Shown: positions 18,501 through 27,813, counted from the first letter of the stretch. The stretch: 64,000 bases of DNA from Paraburkholderia phenoliruptrix (GCF_902859825.1 NZ_CADIKB010000006.1:124001-188000); one strand, 5' to 3'. Program-made: numbers and translations. Notes: a model not told the origin generated them from the letters alone.

Positions 18501-20132
18501 ATGTCCATGGAAACAGACACCGTCACCGACGAACGGGTGGCTCAAATAGCGGACCGCATGACCGGCGAAGGCAAGAAGGTTTCCGCGCTGGCGATCTGGG
18601 CAGAAGTCCGCAGCGGTTCGATTGTCGCCGTGTCCGCGGCCGTGGAGCGCTGGCGGCAGGCGCGGCAGCCCGCGTCGGGGCAAGCGCTGGCGCCGGTCAT
18701 GACGAGCTTGCCGGACGACGTCGCGCAAACCATGCTGAGCGCCGCCGGCACGCTGTGGGCGAGCGCGCGCGAGGAAGCCGAGCGCGTCGTCAACCAGCGG
18801 CTTGCGCTGGCAGGAGGCCACGCGGAAGCGGTCGCCGCCGAGCGCGACGAGGCGCTTGCCGAATATCAGAACACGCTCGCCGAAGCCGAGCTGGCCCGCG
18901 AGCGTGTCGCGACCCTCACCAACGCGCTCAGTATTTCGGAAGACGCCGTGAATCGCCTCGCGACCGAACTATCGGGCCTGCGTGAGCGCGCCAAGGCCGC
19001 CGAAGACCGCGTCGCCGAGCTCGAAAGCCGCGAGGCCGAGATCGAGAGTCGGGCCGCGGCCGCTGAGGCGCGTGTCGTGCAAACCGAGGAACGCGAAGCC
19101 GCCGCCGAGGCGCGCATTGCACAGGCCGAGCAACGGGCATCGGCCGCCGAAGCCCGTCTGCAAGCGGCTGAAACGTCCCTCGTCGAAGAACGTCAGGCAC
19201 GCGAGGCCTTGAGCACCGCGGCCATGGCCCGCGACGAAGAGATCGCCCGCCTCACCGAGGAACGCGACGCCGCGCACCAAAAGGCCGCCACCCTCGGCGA
19301 AGCCGGCGAAGCGCACGCCCGCGAAGTACAACGCTGGGCGGAGGAATCGAGCGCGGCGTCGTCGCGTGCAGAAGACGCCGCGCTGCAGGCGAGCGAAAGC
19401 CTCGCACAGCTCGCCGCCTTGCAGACACAGCTCGACCACGCACACGCGGAGCTCTCGGCGCAGCGTGAGGCGCATGCCGCTCGCGGCGACGAAGCCGCGG
19501 CGCAGCGCGCCGAAGTGGAGCGCGCGCAGCAGGAGCTTGCCGCCGCGCGCGAACAGCTTGCAGCCATGAGCGAAGCCAACACGGTGGCGACCGCCGAGAC
19601 GGCCCGGCTCGCGCAGGACGCGTCGGCTGCGGCAAGCCGTGCGGAGGCGGCCGAACAACGCGCCGCGGCGCTCGAGCAGCGGCTCGCCGAACTGGAAGCG
19701 GCCCACGCGCAGGCTCAGCAGCAGAGCGCGTCGACGGACGCGCCGTCGCCGGATCACGAGTCGAAGGAAGCGCTGATGGCCGAGGAAATCGACTCGCTGC
19801 GCCGCCAGCTGGCGAGCCAGGCCAAGGCGCACGAGAAGGCCTACGGCGAGCTGCGCACGCTGGCCGAGCAGTGGATCGCGCATGCGAAGGAACTCAAGCG
19901 GCGGCTCGGCGCGACCAATCAGAAAGTGACCTTCCTCGACGCCCGCAGCGCGGCCGAGGTCGCGCTGCTGCGCAGGCTCTCGTCGGAACTGGAGCGGCTC
20001 AAGCCCGACCACGATCTCGTTTCGCGCGACGCGCAGCAGAAGCTCATCAGCGCAACGCTCGCGGAACGCCTCGAGCAGAAGGGCTACCGCTACGATCCGG
20101 CAACCGCGGTGATGTCGAAAATCGAGGCTTGA
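18501..20132 (+). CDS. KfrA-like DNA-binding coiled-coil protein
   Basis: This 543-residue protein starts at the ATG at 18501, preceded by an ACGAGG ribosome binding site. The N-terminal KfrA_N helix-turn-helix domain (about residues 5-120) contains VAQIADRMTGEGKKVSALAI. A long Ala/Glu/Arg-rich coiled coil (about 125-420) follows, then a conserved-looking C-terminal region ending in LEQKGYRYDPATAVMSK. KfrA is known from plasmids, where it binds DNA and helps partitioning; relatives occur on Burkholderia chromosomes. The role here may be nucleoid structure or transcription regulation (inference). No partition or replication genes adjoin it. Confidence 0.85.
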   Translation: MSMETDTVTDERVAQIADRMTGEGKKVSALAIWAEVRSGSIVAVSAAVERWRQARQPASGQALAPVMTSLPDDVAQTMLSAAGTLWASAREEAERVVNQRLALAGGHAEAVAAERDEALAEYQNTLAEAELARERVATLTNALSISEDAVNRLATELSGLRERAKAAEDRVAELESREAEIESRAAAAEARVVQTEEREAAAEARIAQAEQRASAAEARLQAAETSLVEERQAREALSTAAMARDEEIARLTEERDAAHQKAATLGEAGEAHAREVQRWAEESSAASSRAEDAALQASESLAQLAALQTQLDHAHAELSAQREAHAARGDEAAAQRAEVERAQQELAAAREQLAAMSEANTVATAETARLAQDASAAASRAEAAEQRAAALEQRLAELEAAHAQAQQQSASTDAPSPDHESKEALMAEEIDSLRRQLASQAKAHEKAYGELRTLAEQWIAHAKELKRRLGATNQKVTFLDARSAAEVALLRRLSSELERLKPDHDLVSRDAQQKLISATLAERLEQKGYRYDPATAVMSKIEA

Positions 20133-20161
20133 GCGCGTGAGGGGCGGACGCCCCCGCGCGG

Positions 20162-20461
20162 CTACAACGGCTTGGGCGGCGAGCCCGCGTCGTCGACGCT
20201 ATGACTGCCCGCGCCCGGCGGCGAGATCGTGTCGCGCAATTGCGTCTCTTTGGGATCCTTCGGCACGACCTTGTCGGCGTCGGCTTCGTCGATGGCGTTG
20301 AGCTGATTGCCGCCCGGCGTGCGCGGCGTGCCGGGCGCAGGCGAAGGAATCGGCTGCGGCTGAGCCGGCCCGGGCCCCGACAGACCTTCTTTCGAGGGCG
20401 TGGACGGCGAGGGCGGTGCAGCAGGTTCGTTGGTGGAAGCAGGGTCTTGCTGCGCGGTCAT
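20162..20461 (-). CDS. Proline-rich small hypothetical protein (99 aa)
   Basis: This 99-residue low-complexity protein has a Pro/Ser/Gly-rich first half and the more conserved-looking segment NQLNAIDEADADKVVPKDPKETQLRDT split over residues 52-78. It has no signal peptide or membrane segment. It is probably a soluble, largely disordered protein. Function is unknown. Confidence 0.5.
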   Translation of the reverse strand: MTAQQDPASTNEPAAPPSPSTPSKEGLSGPGPAQPQPIPSPAPGTPRTPGGNQLNAIDEADADKVVPKDPKETQLRDTISPPGAGSHSVDDAGSPPKPL

Positions 20462-20583
20462 GAGTCATCTCCTGGCTGAGGTCGATTGCAAACGGCATCG
20501 GCGTGCAATGTCTATTGCAAGCGCAGCACGCGCCGTTCCATCGAGCCTGACGAGCCGCAAGGCCCGGTTTTCGGATGCGGCCT

Positions 20584-21360
20584 TCACCGCCACACGCGCG
20601 CCACCAGCGGCAGATGATCCGACGCAATGCGCGCCGGGCCGCTTCTGTCCACCTGAATATCCACGAGCCGCGCGGCCGGATGCACCCACACGCGGTCCAG
20701 CGCGAACGCCGGAAAGCGCGACGGAAACGTGCGCGGCGCAGCCACCCGGCCAAAGCGCGTGAGCAGCGCCCGCAGCGGCCATCCCCAGACGAACCACTCG
20801 TTCAGATCGCCGAGCAGGATCACCGGCAGATCCGGCGTATCGAACGCTTCGAGCAGCAGCCGCACCTGGGCGCGGCGTTCGCGCGCCGACAGTCCGAGGT
20901 GCGTCGCGACGATCCGCATGAGCCCGTTGCCGGTGTCGATATCCACGTCGAGCGCGCCGCGCGCCTCGCGGCTGCCGAACGACAGGTCCAATGTGCGCAC
21001 CGCGCGCACCGGCAGATTGGTCAGCACCGCGTTGCCGAAGCGCCGGTCCGGGCCGTCGAGCGTCGGGCCGGGCACCGCGTGCATGCCGGTCAGATCCTGC
21101 AGTTCGCGCAGCACGTCGATGCTCGCGGCGCCGCCGAGCGGCACCTCCTGGAGCGCGACGACATCCGCATTCAATGCCGTGATGACCTCTGCAATGCGTG
21201 CCGCCGAGCGCCGCCCGTCCGTGCCGACCGCGCCGTGAATGTTGTAGGTGACGATGCGCAACGGCTCGCCCGTATGGCTCGCGTGCGCCGGGTACGTGTG
21301 CACGCGCGGCGCGGGTTGCGCTTCTTCGAGGGTCGGGGTTTCGTTAGCGCGCCCGCTCAT
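20584..21360 (-). CDS. Endonuclease/exonuclease/phosphatase (EEP) family hydrolase
   Basis: This 258-residue protein has EEP motifs in order: IVTYNIHGAVG, VVALQEVP (Glu), IVATHLGLS, LLGDLNEW (Asp/Asn) and IASDHLPLVARV (Asp/His). It starts with ATG overlapping the stop of the upstream phospholipase D-like gene in an ATGA junction, so the two are translationally coupled. Relatives next to PLD/cardiolipin synthase-like genes are common; a role in phospholipid or phosphodiester turnover is likely but unproven. Confidence 0.85.
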   Translation of the reverse strand: MSGRANETPTLEEAQPAPRVHTYPAHASHTGEPLRIVTYNIHGAVGTDGRRSAARIAEVITALNADVVALQEVPLGGAASIDVLRELQDLTGMHAVPGPTLDGPDRRFGNAVLTNLPVRAVRTLDLSFGSREARGALDVDIDTGNGLMRIVATHLGLSARERRAQVRLLLEAFDTPDLPVILLGDLNEWFVWGWPLRALLTRFGRVAAPRTFPSRFPAFALDRVWVHPAARLVDIQVDRSGPARIASDHLPLVARVWR

Positions 21361-23570
21361 TGCCGCCTCATCAGCATGCGCCGCAACACGAGCGACATGG
21401 AGACGAGCGCCACGCCGATCGCGGCCACCAGCAGCAACGAAAGCGGCGTCGGATGTCTGACCGCGCTCACCAGCTGGCGCGCGAACGAGGTCGCGAGCAC
21501 GACGCCCGGCGCCATGCCGATGGCCGTGCCCGCCATGAAGTCCCAGAAGCGGATATGCGAGGCGCCCGCCGCCAGATTGACGATCGAAAACGGCGCGACC
21601 GGCACGAGCCGCAACAGAATCACCGCGACGAGCCCTTTGCTGCGCAGCCGTTCGCTCAACTGGTTCAGACGCGCGCCGGCCAGTTCGCGCACGGCGTCGC
21701 GGCCGAGCCAGGCGCCCGCGGCCCAGCCCGCCGCCGCCGCGATCAGCGTGCCGGCAAGCGCGTAGGCCGCGCCGGCTATGGCGCCGAACACGAGGCCCGT
21801 CACCGCGATCAGCAGGGTCACCGGCACCGAGAGCAGGGCGGCGAGCGCGTACATCGCGACCACGGCGAGGGGGCCGAAATGCGTGGCGGCGAGCCGTTGC
21901 GTCTCCGTGGTCAGCTTCGCGAAGCTCAGTTCGTGCCCGAACGGCGTGAAGCGCCACGCCACGCTCAGCGCGACGACGCCGAGCGCGAGCGCGCCGAGCA
22001 CCAGCAATTTGGCGACGACCGGCCGATGCGTCGGCTCCGGCAGGAACTGCGCGAGCAGTTCGTTGGCGGCAATCGGCGCTTCGGGATCGAGCACATGAAC
22101 CCGGTCGGCAATGTCGCGCAGTTCGGGCGGCACCTCCGGCGTCAGCGGTTCGAGCGTGCGTGCCGCCTCGCCTTTGGCGGTCTTGATGCTGGCGATTGCC
22201 GCGTTGAGCCGGCCATGTTGCGCGAGCGCGTCTTCGACCGCCGCTTCGCTCGAATCGAGATGTTCCGCGAGCAGGCGGTTGCGGATGCGGGCAATCGCCG
22301 CCTCCCGCTGCGGATCGCCGCGCGCGTCGATCGTCATGCAGCATTCCGAGTCGAGCACCATCGAACGATTGTTGAGGTTCGCGCTGCCGATCACGAGCAG
22401 GCGCTCGTCGACGATCATGATCTTGCTGTGCACGTTGATGAAGCGGCCCTTCGGCGCATCGAGGGCCGGCGCGTACATTGCGTAACGGCCGTTGCCGTCC
22501 GCCGCTTTCAGCAGCTTGTGCAGACGGGCGCGCAGCACGCCCATCGTCGCCTCCTGCAGCCAGCCGCTCTGCCGGTACGGGCAGACCACGGCGAGGTCGG
22601 GGCCGTCCTGTTCCGCGATGCGCTTTTGCAGTGCCGAGCCCACCGAATTCGCGGTGAAGTACTGGTTCTCGATGTAGATGTTGCGGCGCGCGGCGGCCAC
22701 GGCGGCCAGATGCAGCGCCTTCACCTGCTGGATGGCCGGCCGGCCGTCGTAGGCGGGCCCGGTGAGCGAAATGCCGAGATCCACGTCGCTGAAATCCGGC
22801 TCGATATCGGACGGCCACAAGTCCGTGCGCGGCGGCGGCTTGCCGTTGAACGGCCGGCCGGCCTTGCCGCTGCGCCGCGAGCGGCGCCAGCGCTCGCGAG
22901 CCAGGTGCGCGAGGGCGGCGGCGGCCGGGCCGTCGAACATCAGCTGCGCGTCGTGCATCGGCTGATAGCTGGTTTTGCCGAGATTTTTGCGCAGCGGATC
23001 GTCGGGCCGATGCTCGGGCGTGTCCCAGCGCGACCCCGTGAGGTCGATACCGCCGGTGAACGCGAGACTGTCGTCGATCACGACGATTTTCTGGTGATGC
23101 GAGGCCCCGAGCGGATGCCGCCCGTCGAGCCGGAACCACAGCCGCCGGTGCGCGTGCCATGCCGGCTTGTACGAAGGCAGCCATTCGCGCTCGAACGCGT
23201 ACAGCATGGCGAAATCCCAGCCGAGCAGATAGATGCGCAACTGCGGATTGTCGTCCAGCACCGCGCACAGGAATTCGGAGAGTTTCGGCGGATAGCCGTC
23301 GTCGACGCCGCCGGGAACGAGTTCGATGCGGCTGTCGATGTCCCAGCCCAGGATGAAGATGGAATGCCGCGCGCGCGGAATCATCTTGCGCAGTACTGCG
23401 TAATACGCGGCGGCGTCGATCAGCACGCTGGCCCGGTGCGCTTTCAGGATCCATTCGCAGGTGGAGCGGGTGTCCAGCACCTCGCCGTTGGGGACGGCGG
23501 GCGGCGCGTCGGCGGTGTCGCGCGACGGCGGATCGAGTAATTCGGATTGCATCGGCACAGGGTCATTCAT
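21357..23570 (-). CDS. Phospholipase D-like protein fused to a VTT/DedA-type membrane domain
   Basis: This 737-residue protein starts at the ATG at 23570. The N-terminal 480 residues carry two PLD catalytic HKD motifs: HHQKIVVIDD followed by GGIDL, and HSKIMIVDERLLVIGSANL. The C-terminal part (about 515-737) is a VTT (SNARE-associated, DedA-like) domain of several membrane helices, with PVTLLIAVTGLVFGAIAG and LLRLVPVAPFSIVNLAAG. A cardiolipin synthase or phospholipase function at the inner membrane is expected from the family; the VTT part may handle lipid scrambling or transport. It is coupled to the EEP gene downstream by a 4-base overlap. Confidence 0.88.
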   Translation of the reverse strand: MNDPVPMQSELLDPPSRDTADAPPAVPNGEVLDTRSTCEWILKAHRASVLIDAAAYYAVLRKMIPRARHSIFILGWDIDSRIELVPGGVDDGYPPKLSEFLCAVLDDNPQLRIYLLGWDFAMLYAFEREWLPSYKPAWHAHRRLWFRLDGRHPLGASHHQKIVVIDDSLAFTGGIDLTGSRWDTPEHRPDDPLRKNLGKTSYQPMHDAQLMFDGPAAAALAHLARERWRRSRRSGKAGRPFNGKPPPRTDLWPSDIEPDFSDVDLGISLTGPAYDGRPAIQQVKALHLAAVAAARRNIYIENQYFTANSVGSALQKRIAEQDGPDLAVVCPYRQSGWLQEATMGVLRARLHKLLKAADGNGRYAMYAPALDAPKGRFINVHSKIMIVDERLLVIGSANLNNRSMVLDSECCMTIDARGDPQREAAIARIRNRLLAEHLDSSEAAVEDALAQHGRLNAAIASIKTAKGEAARTLEPLTPEVPPELRDIADRVHVLDPEAPIAANELLAQFLPEPTHRPVVAKLLVLGALALGVVALSVAWRFTPFGHELSFAKLTTETQRLAATHFGPLAVVAMYALAALLSVPVTLLIAVTGLVFGAIAGAAYALAGTLIAAAAGWAAGAWLGRDAVRELAGARLNQLSERLRSKGLVAVILLRLVPVAPFSIVNLAAGASHIRFWDFMAGTAIGMAPGVVLATSFARQLVSAVRHPTPLSLLLVAAIGVALVSMSLVLRRMLMRRQ

Positions 23571-23886
23571 GGCGATTCGTTCGGCGGTCAGTGGCAATGG
23601 GCATGCAAGTGGCATTCCAAGGCGCGCGCGCCGAGCGTAGCCGCCTGCGAACCGCCCCGGTTCTCGCATCGGAAAACGGGGAGCCATGTGTATTTGCTCT
23701 ACAGCCGTTGAAATTTTTCGCAGACGTATGGCCTCTATCGTCAGAGGTTTTGGTTCCACGAAGTGACCGAGCGGCGCTTCAGCACGCAGGCGGCGGGCGG
23801 CAGTGACCTCAAGGCATGAGACGAACGCGGCACACGTTATGCGAAACGCCACGCATGCAGCTTTTCCAACCGGCAAGGAGACGAAT
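23571..23886. other. Divergent intergenic region, no gene seen
   Basis: This 316-bp region lies between the minus-strand PLD gene and the plus-strand DUF2795 gene. A TTGAAA hexamer near 23709 on the plus strand could be part of a promoter, but no well-spaced -10 stands out. No repeat or ORF with a ribosome binding site is seen. Confidence 0.4.
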
Positions 23887-24120
23887 ATGGCTCAGCATCC
23901 CGCCCGCTCGCAGAACCACCGGCATCCCGACGAACCGCGTCTGGAGGACATCGCACGCGCACTCGAAGGCGCCCAGTTCCCGACCACGCGCGACAAGCTG
24001 GTCGAATTCGCGCAACGCCGCGGCGCGGACGGCGAAGTGCTCGCGGTGCTCAAACGCATGGGCGACCGCAATTTCGACAGTGTGTCGGCGGTGGTTCGCG
24101 AGGCGTCGAACGTGGAATAG
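23887..24120 (+). CDS. DUF2795 small protein
   Basis: This 77-residue protein has an ATG at 23887 preceded by a CAAGGAGAC ribosome binding site. The core, LEDIARALEGAQFPTTRDKL then LKRMGDRNFDSVSAVV, matches DUF2795, a small helical family related to the fold of chaperone-like or DNA-associated proteins. Function is not established. It is monocistronic. Confidence 0.75.
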   Translation: MAQHPARSQNHRHPDEPRLEDIARALEGAQFPTTRDKLVEFAQRRGADGEVLAVLKRMGDRNFDSVSAVVREASNVE

Positions 24121-24231
24121 CGCGGGCGTCGCTGCGGCGACGATGCGCCACGCGTGCAAACATACTTTTCCTACCCGACATCGAGCCTTCCCGGACGCGG
24201 TTCGCGCTACGCCGCGGGGCGTCCGCTTCCC

Positions 24232-24909
24232 TCATGAGAGCGGCACATCGCCGGCGTTGAGCAGTAGCGCGACCGTGCCGACGAGAATGAAACTCAGCGC
24301 CCACACGGCGTCCAGGTTGAACCAGCTGCGCGACACGAACCGCAGGCCCAGATACCGGTAGACGAGCCACGCGATGAGTCCGCCTCCGAGCACCATCGCG
24401 ACGGCATGCACGCCGGAGACGACGAGCGCCATGCCGAGCCGCGACTGCATCAACGTCTGCGCGGCCTCGTGCGCACGGTCCAGGTCGCCTGCGCGGCACA
24501 GGCCGAGGTAGATCGGCACGAGCATCAGACCCGCGCCGTGGGCGAGCGCGATCGCGAACGACCACAGCGCGAGCCGCGACGGCGCAATGCGTGCGAGCAC
24601 GCGCGGATGGCGCCGCGCGACCAGCAGTACGACGCCGAAGCCGATCACGAGCACGCTCGCGCCCGTCTGAAGCGCGTGTTGCCAGGCGAGCAGCGCGCCG
24701 AGCATCGCGAACGGCAGCATCATCAGGACGATGGCCAGCACATGCCCGGCGGCGAGCCAGAATAGCGCGCTGAAAAGGGCGGACGTCTTCCTTTGCATCA
24801 GCGCGTTAGAGACGGCGAGCGGCCATCCCATCGCCGGATTGACGCCGTGATAACAACCGCTCGCGGCCACCGCGAGCCACAGGCCCGCCTGCGCCCAGCC
24901 TGTGCTCAA
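24232..24909 (-). CDS. Polytopic membrane protein coupled to SBP56
   Basis: This 225-residue hydrophobic protein has about six membrane segments and an N-terminal GCYHGVNPAMGWPLAVSNAL motif. The only sensible start is a TTG at 24909 that overlaps the stop of the SBP56 gene (TTGA), so translation is coupled. The His in the YHGVNP motif and adjacent hydrophobic helices resemble transporter-like families, but I cannot assign one. The obligate coupling suggests that it works with the methanethiol oxidase-like protein, for example by exporting or importing a copper or sulfur compound; this is inference. Confidence 0.7.
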   Translation of the reverse strand: MSTGWAQAGLWLAVAASGCYHGVNPAMGWPLAVSNALMQRKTSALFSALFWLAAGHVLAIVLMMLPFAMLGALLAWQHALQTGASVLVIGFGVVLLVARRHPRVLARIAPSRLALWSFAIALAHGAGLMLVPIYLGLCRAGDLDRAHEAAQTLMQSRLGMALVVSGVHAVAMVLGGGLIAWLVYRYLGLRFVSRSWFNLDAVWALSFILVGTVALLLNAGDVPLS

Positions 24910-26312
24910 ACGCCCACCGACGGGTAGCAGAACGAGTCCGTCGAGCAGTCGCCGCCTTCCAGACGGATCTGGTGCGCGCGGTAGCCCTCGGGAAACTTCA
25001 CCCAGAAATCGTCCGCGAGCGCGAGACCGCCTGCCGGATCCGCATGCGCCATGACCTGGGCGGCGGGCACGCCGTTCGGGTAAAACTGGTTGTCCCACGT
25101 CGAGTAAAGCGAGTTGGTCCAGTACACGCGCTTGCCGTCGCGGCTGATCTCGACCATCTGCGGGCCGCCCGCGAAGGTTTCGCCGTTCGGATGCGGCGTG
25201 CGCCGCACGATGCCGCCAAGATGCACCGAGCCCGTGAGCGTCGGCTTGCGCGGTTCCGTCACGTCGTATTGGCGCATTTCGCCGGTGCCCCAGCAGGCGA
25301 CGTAGAGGAAGCGGTCGTCGATGGACAGATCGATGTCCGTGACGAGCGGCGGCACTGCGCCGAAGCCTTGCAGAAGCGGCGGCAGCGCGGCAGGGTCCGC
25401 GGGCTCGGGCGGAATGGTCGCCGTTTTCTCGATATGGAACTGACCGCCTTCGCGCCACCACGTCCAGATCGAGCCTTCGAGGTTGGTCGTGTCGACCACC
25501 ACGCCGATAAAGCCATACTCGCGGCTCGGGTCGTGCGCGGGCCGCACTTCCAGCGCCATCTGATGATTCGCGCCGAGATCGATGGTCTGCACGTTGCGGC
25601 GGGCGCGCAGATCCCAGAAGTGCACGGCGTGCCCGTAGCGGTTCGCGAGCAGATCCTCGGGCACGATGCCGTTCTCGAACTGCGGCGGCAGTGCCCATTC
25701 GCTCGACACCATGTAGTCGCGCGGCAGGTTCCACCAGAAGTCGTAGTGCTTTTGCTGCAGACCGCGGTCGATTTCCCAGCGGCCGAGCACCTCGAACGTT
25801 TCGCAGTCCATGATGAAGATGCCGGGCGGCCCGTCTGTGCCGTCCGGCCCCGCGCCGCCGAGCGTGCTCACGTAGATGCCCTCCGGCCCGCAATGCACGG
25901 TATGCGGACGCGAATAGCCGGTTTTGCGGAAGATTTCCTCGGGCTCGATGATCTTGTGAATCTTCGCCTGGGTTGGATGCGGCTTCGTATCGACAATGTA
26001 GATGCGCGACGAGCGCATGCCCGGAATGATCAGATAGCGCCGCTCGAGAAAGGCGTGCCCGGTGAGCGGCGAGAGCGCCGACGAGCAGGCGTTCCAGCCG
26101 AAATGATGGAACTCGTCGCCCTTGTTCGGCACCGGCACGGTGTGGACCACCTGGCTATAGGTCGGCGAGCCGGGTTTGACGTCGATGACGGCCAGCGCGT
26201 CCGGTTGCGCGAAGTCTGGGCTCAGCAGCAGCGTGTAGGCGAATTCTTCTGCGGGCGCGTCCATCGCAAGCCGGGGCGACGCGTGGAAGGTCGGATCGGG
26301 GCGCATACCCAT
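24906..26312 (-). CDS. Selenium-binding protein SBP56 / methanethiol oxidase
   Basis: This 468-residue protein starts at ATG 26312 after an AGAAGGAGAC ribosome binding site. Family motifs are clear: FHHFGWNACSS, SRPHTVHCGPEGIYVSTLGG, KHYDFWWNLPRDYMVSSEW, YGHAVHFWDL, and C-terminal EGGDCSTDSFC. Bacterial SBP56 relatives are copper-dependent methanethiol oxidases that yield formaldehyde, H2S and peroxide. Conserved His residues in HHFGWN, HTVHC and YGHAVHF fit a metal site. No twin-arginine signal is visible, unlike some periplasmic homologues. It is coupled to the membrane protein downstream, and an SsuA-like gene lies just upstream on the same strand. Confidence 0.88.
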   Translation of the reverse strand: MGMRPDPTFHASPRLAMDAPAEEFAYTLLLSPDFAQPDALAVIDVKPGSPTYSQVVHTVPVPNKGDEFHHFGWNACSSALSPLTGHAFLERRYLIIPGMRSSRIYIVDTKPHPTQAKIHKIIEPEEIFRKTGYSRPHTVHCGPEGIYVSTLGGAGPDGTDGPPGIFIMDCETFEVLGRWEIDRGLQQKHYDFWWNLPRDYMVSSEWALPPQFENGIVPEDLLANRYGHAVHFWDLRARRNVQTIDLGANHQMALEVRPAHDPSREYGFIGVVVDTTNLEGSIWTWWREGGQFHIEKTATIPPEPADPAALPPLLQGFGAVPPLVTDIDLSIDDRFLYVACWGTGEMRQYDVTEPRKPTLTGSVHLGGIVRRTPHPNGETFAGGPQMVEISRDGKRVYWTNSLYSTWDNQFYPNGVPAAQVMAHADPAGGLALADDFWVKFPEGYRAHQIRLEGGDCSTDSFCYPSVGV

Positions 26313-26541
26313 GACGGTGTCTCCTTCTGTCTGGCTCGTGGCGCGGGCGGGGCGGCTTCGCGCGTTGAACAACGCATTGCACGCATTGAATGCGCTCGGC
26401 GCGCCCCGGCTTTAGATGTAGTCCACGGTTCCCGGGAGAGCAACCCTGACTTTTGCCGGGTTATCCGTTGAACCGGGTGGCACGCGGTTGTGGTGGGGTC
26501 GCGGCGCGGTTGCGGTGCGGTTACCCCTTGCCGTCTGCTGC

Positions 26542-27543
26542 TCAGGCGAGGTTCGGCGGTCCGGCTCTCAGCACGTCGACGTGTTTCGGGATCAGACCCA
26601 GGTCGAGGAACGCATCCGCGATCTGCTGCTGCTCGCCGAGAATGGCGCGCGTGATGCGCTCGGTGCCGAACTGCTGGCGCGCCACGACGGCGTCCACCAC
26701 CGGCTTGGGCAGGCCCCACAGTTGCGCGAGCTCGCTCGCCAGCTGGTCCTTGTTGCGGCTGCCCCATTGGTCGATTTTTTCGATTTCCTCGATCACGATG
26801 CGGATCACGTCGGGATTCTTCGCCAGATAGCTCTGCGACGAGAAGTAGTACCCGCGATTGCCCACCACGCCGCTCGCATCCGCCAGCACGCGCGCGCCGA
26901 GCGATTTTTGCGCGGCGGCAAAGAACGGGTCCCAGATCACCCATGCGTCGATGGAGGCACGCTCGAAGGCCGCGCGCGCGTCGGCGGGCGCGAGGAAGGC
27001 CACGTTCACGTCCGCGTATTGCAGGCCGTGCTGCCGCAGCAGCTTGACGAGAAAGTAGTGGACGTTGCTGCCCCGGTTGAGCGCGATCTTCCTGCCTTTC
27101 AGGTCCGCGATTGAGCGGATCGGCGAGCCCGGCGGCACGAGCACGGCTTCGGATTGCGGACGCGGAACCGTCGCTGCCACATAGGCAAGCGGCGCGCCGG
27201 CGGCCTGCGCGAAGATGGGCGGCGCTTCGCCGACATCGCCGAAATCGATCGAACCGACATTGAGCGCCTCCAATTGCACTGGACCGGCGGCGAACTCCGT
27301 CCAACTGACCGACACATTGAGCGGCGCGAGGCGCTTCTCGAGCGTGCCGCGCCCTTTCAGCAGGTTCAGATAGCCCTTCTGATTGCCGATGCGCAGCGAT
27401 CGTGGCGCGCCTTGCGAGGGCGCTTGCGCAAATGCGAGCGGCGAAACGAGCGGCGACACGGCGACGGATGCGGCGGCCGCAGCGGCGCCCACTGAGCGTT
27501 TGATGAATGAGCGGCGGGGGTTCGGTGTTCTTGTCGTGGACAT
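26542..27543 (-). CDS. Aliphatic sulfonate ABC transporter substrate-binding protein (SsuA-like)
   Basis: This 333-residue protein starts at ATG 27543. The N-terminus has a twin-arginine-like signal (RRSFIKRS followed by a hydrophobic Ala-rich stretch and a cleavage-like AFAQA). The mature part follows the SsuA/NMT1 pattern: LRIGNQKGYLNLLKGRGTLE, FGDVGEAPPIFAQAAGAPL, LKGRKIALNRGSNVHYFLVK and AWVIWDPFFAAAQ. It probably captures sulfonates or similar sulfur compounds in the periplasm. No SsuB/SsuC genes are next to it in the window, so it may be an orphan that uses a remote permease. Confidence 0.85.
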   Translation of the reverse strand: MSTTRTPNPRRSFIKRSVGAAAAAASVAVSPLVSPLAFAQAPSQGAPRSLRIGNQKGYLNLLKGRGTLEKRLAPLNVSVSWTEFAAGPVQLEALNVGSIDFGDVGEAPPIFAQAAGAPLAYVAATVPRPQSEAVLVPPGSPIRSIADLKGRKIALNRGSNVHYFLVKLLRQHGLQYADVNVAFLAPADARAAFERASIDAWVIWDPFFAAAQKSLGARVLADASGVVGNRGYYFSSQSYLAKNPDVIRIVIEEIEKIDQWGSRNKDQLASELAQLWGLPKPVVDAVVARQQFGTERITRAILGEQQQIADAFLDLGLIPKHVDVLRAGPPNLA

Positions 27544-27722
27544 GGCGGGCCAAAGGTTGAAGATGCGTAGTCCAAGCCATCGTACCTGCGGGTGCGCGCT
27601 GAACGAACCGATGTTTCGCCGTAAGCAAATCGCGGTGGGTGGAATAGACACAGGAGGGCCGCGCAAGTCACGCGCAAGTGCCGGGCAAGCCACGCGCAAG
27701 CAGCCGGGCAAGACCCGCGCGC

Positions 27723-27746
27723 TTCGCACGGCAGGGCTCCGGTTCG
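27723..27746 (+). promoter_or_regulatory. hrpII/PIP box upstream of lytic transglycosylase
   Basis: An exact TTCGC-N15-TTCGC element is followed 32 bases later by CATGAT (27779-27784), a perfect match to the YANNRT -10 of HrpB-dependent promoters. The transcript would start near 27791, just before the lytic transglycosylase gene. Confidence 0.8.
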
Positions 27747-27813
27747 CGCGCATCGTGCCTCGCGTAGGGCACGGCGTGCATGATAGGAGCCCCGATTCGC
27801 AACGCGCGTTCTT

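Noticed and set aside
21360..23540. 726-residue open frame on the plus strand
   Set aside because: It is antisense to the PLD-VTT gene with two clear HKD motifs; the composition is Arg/His-rich shadow.
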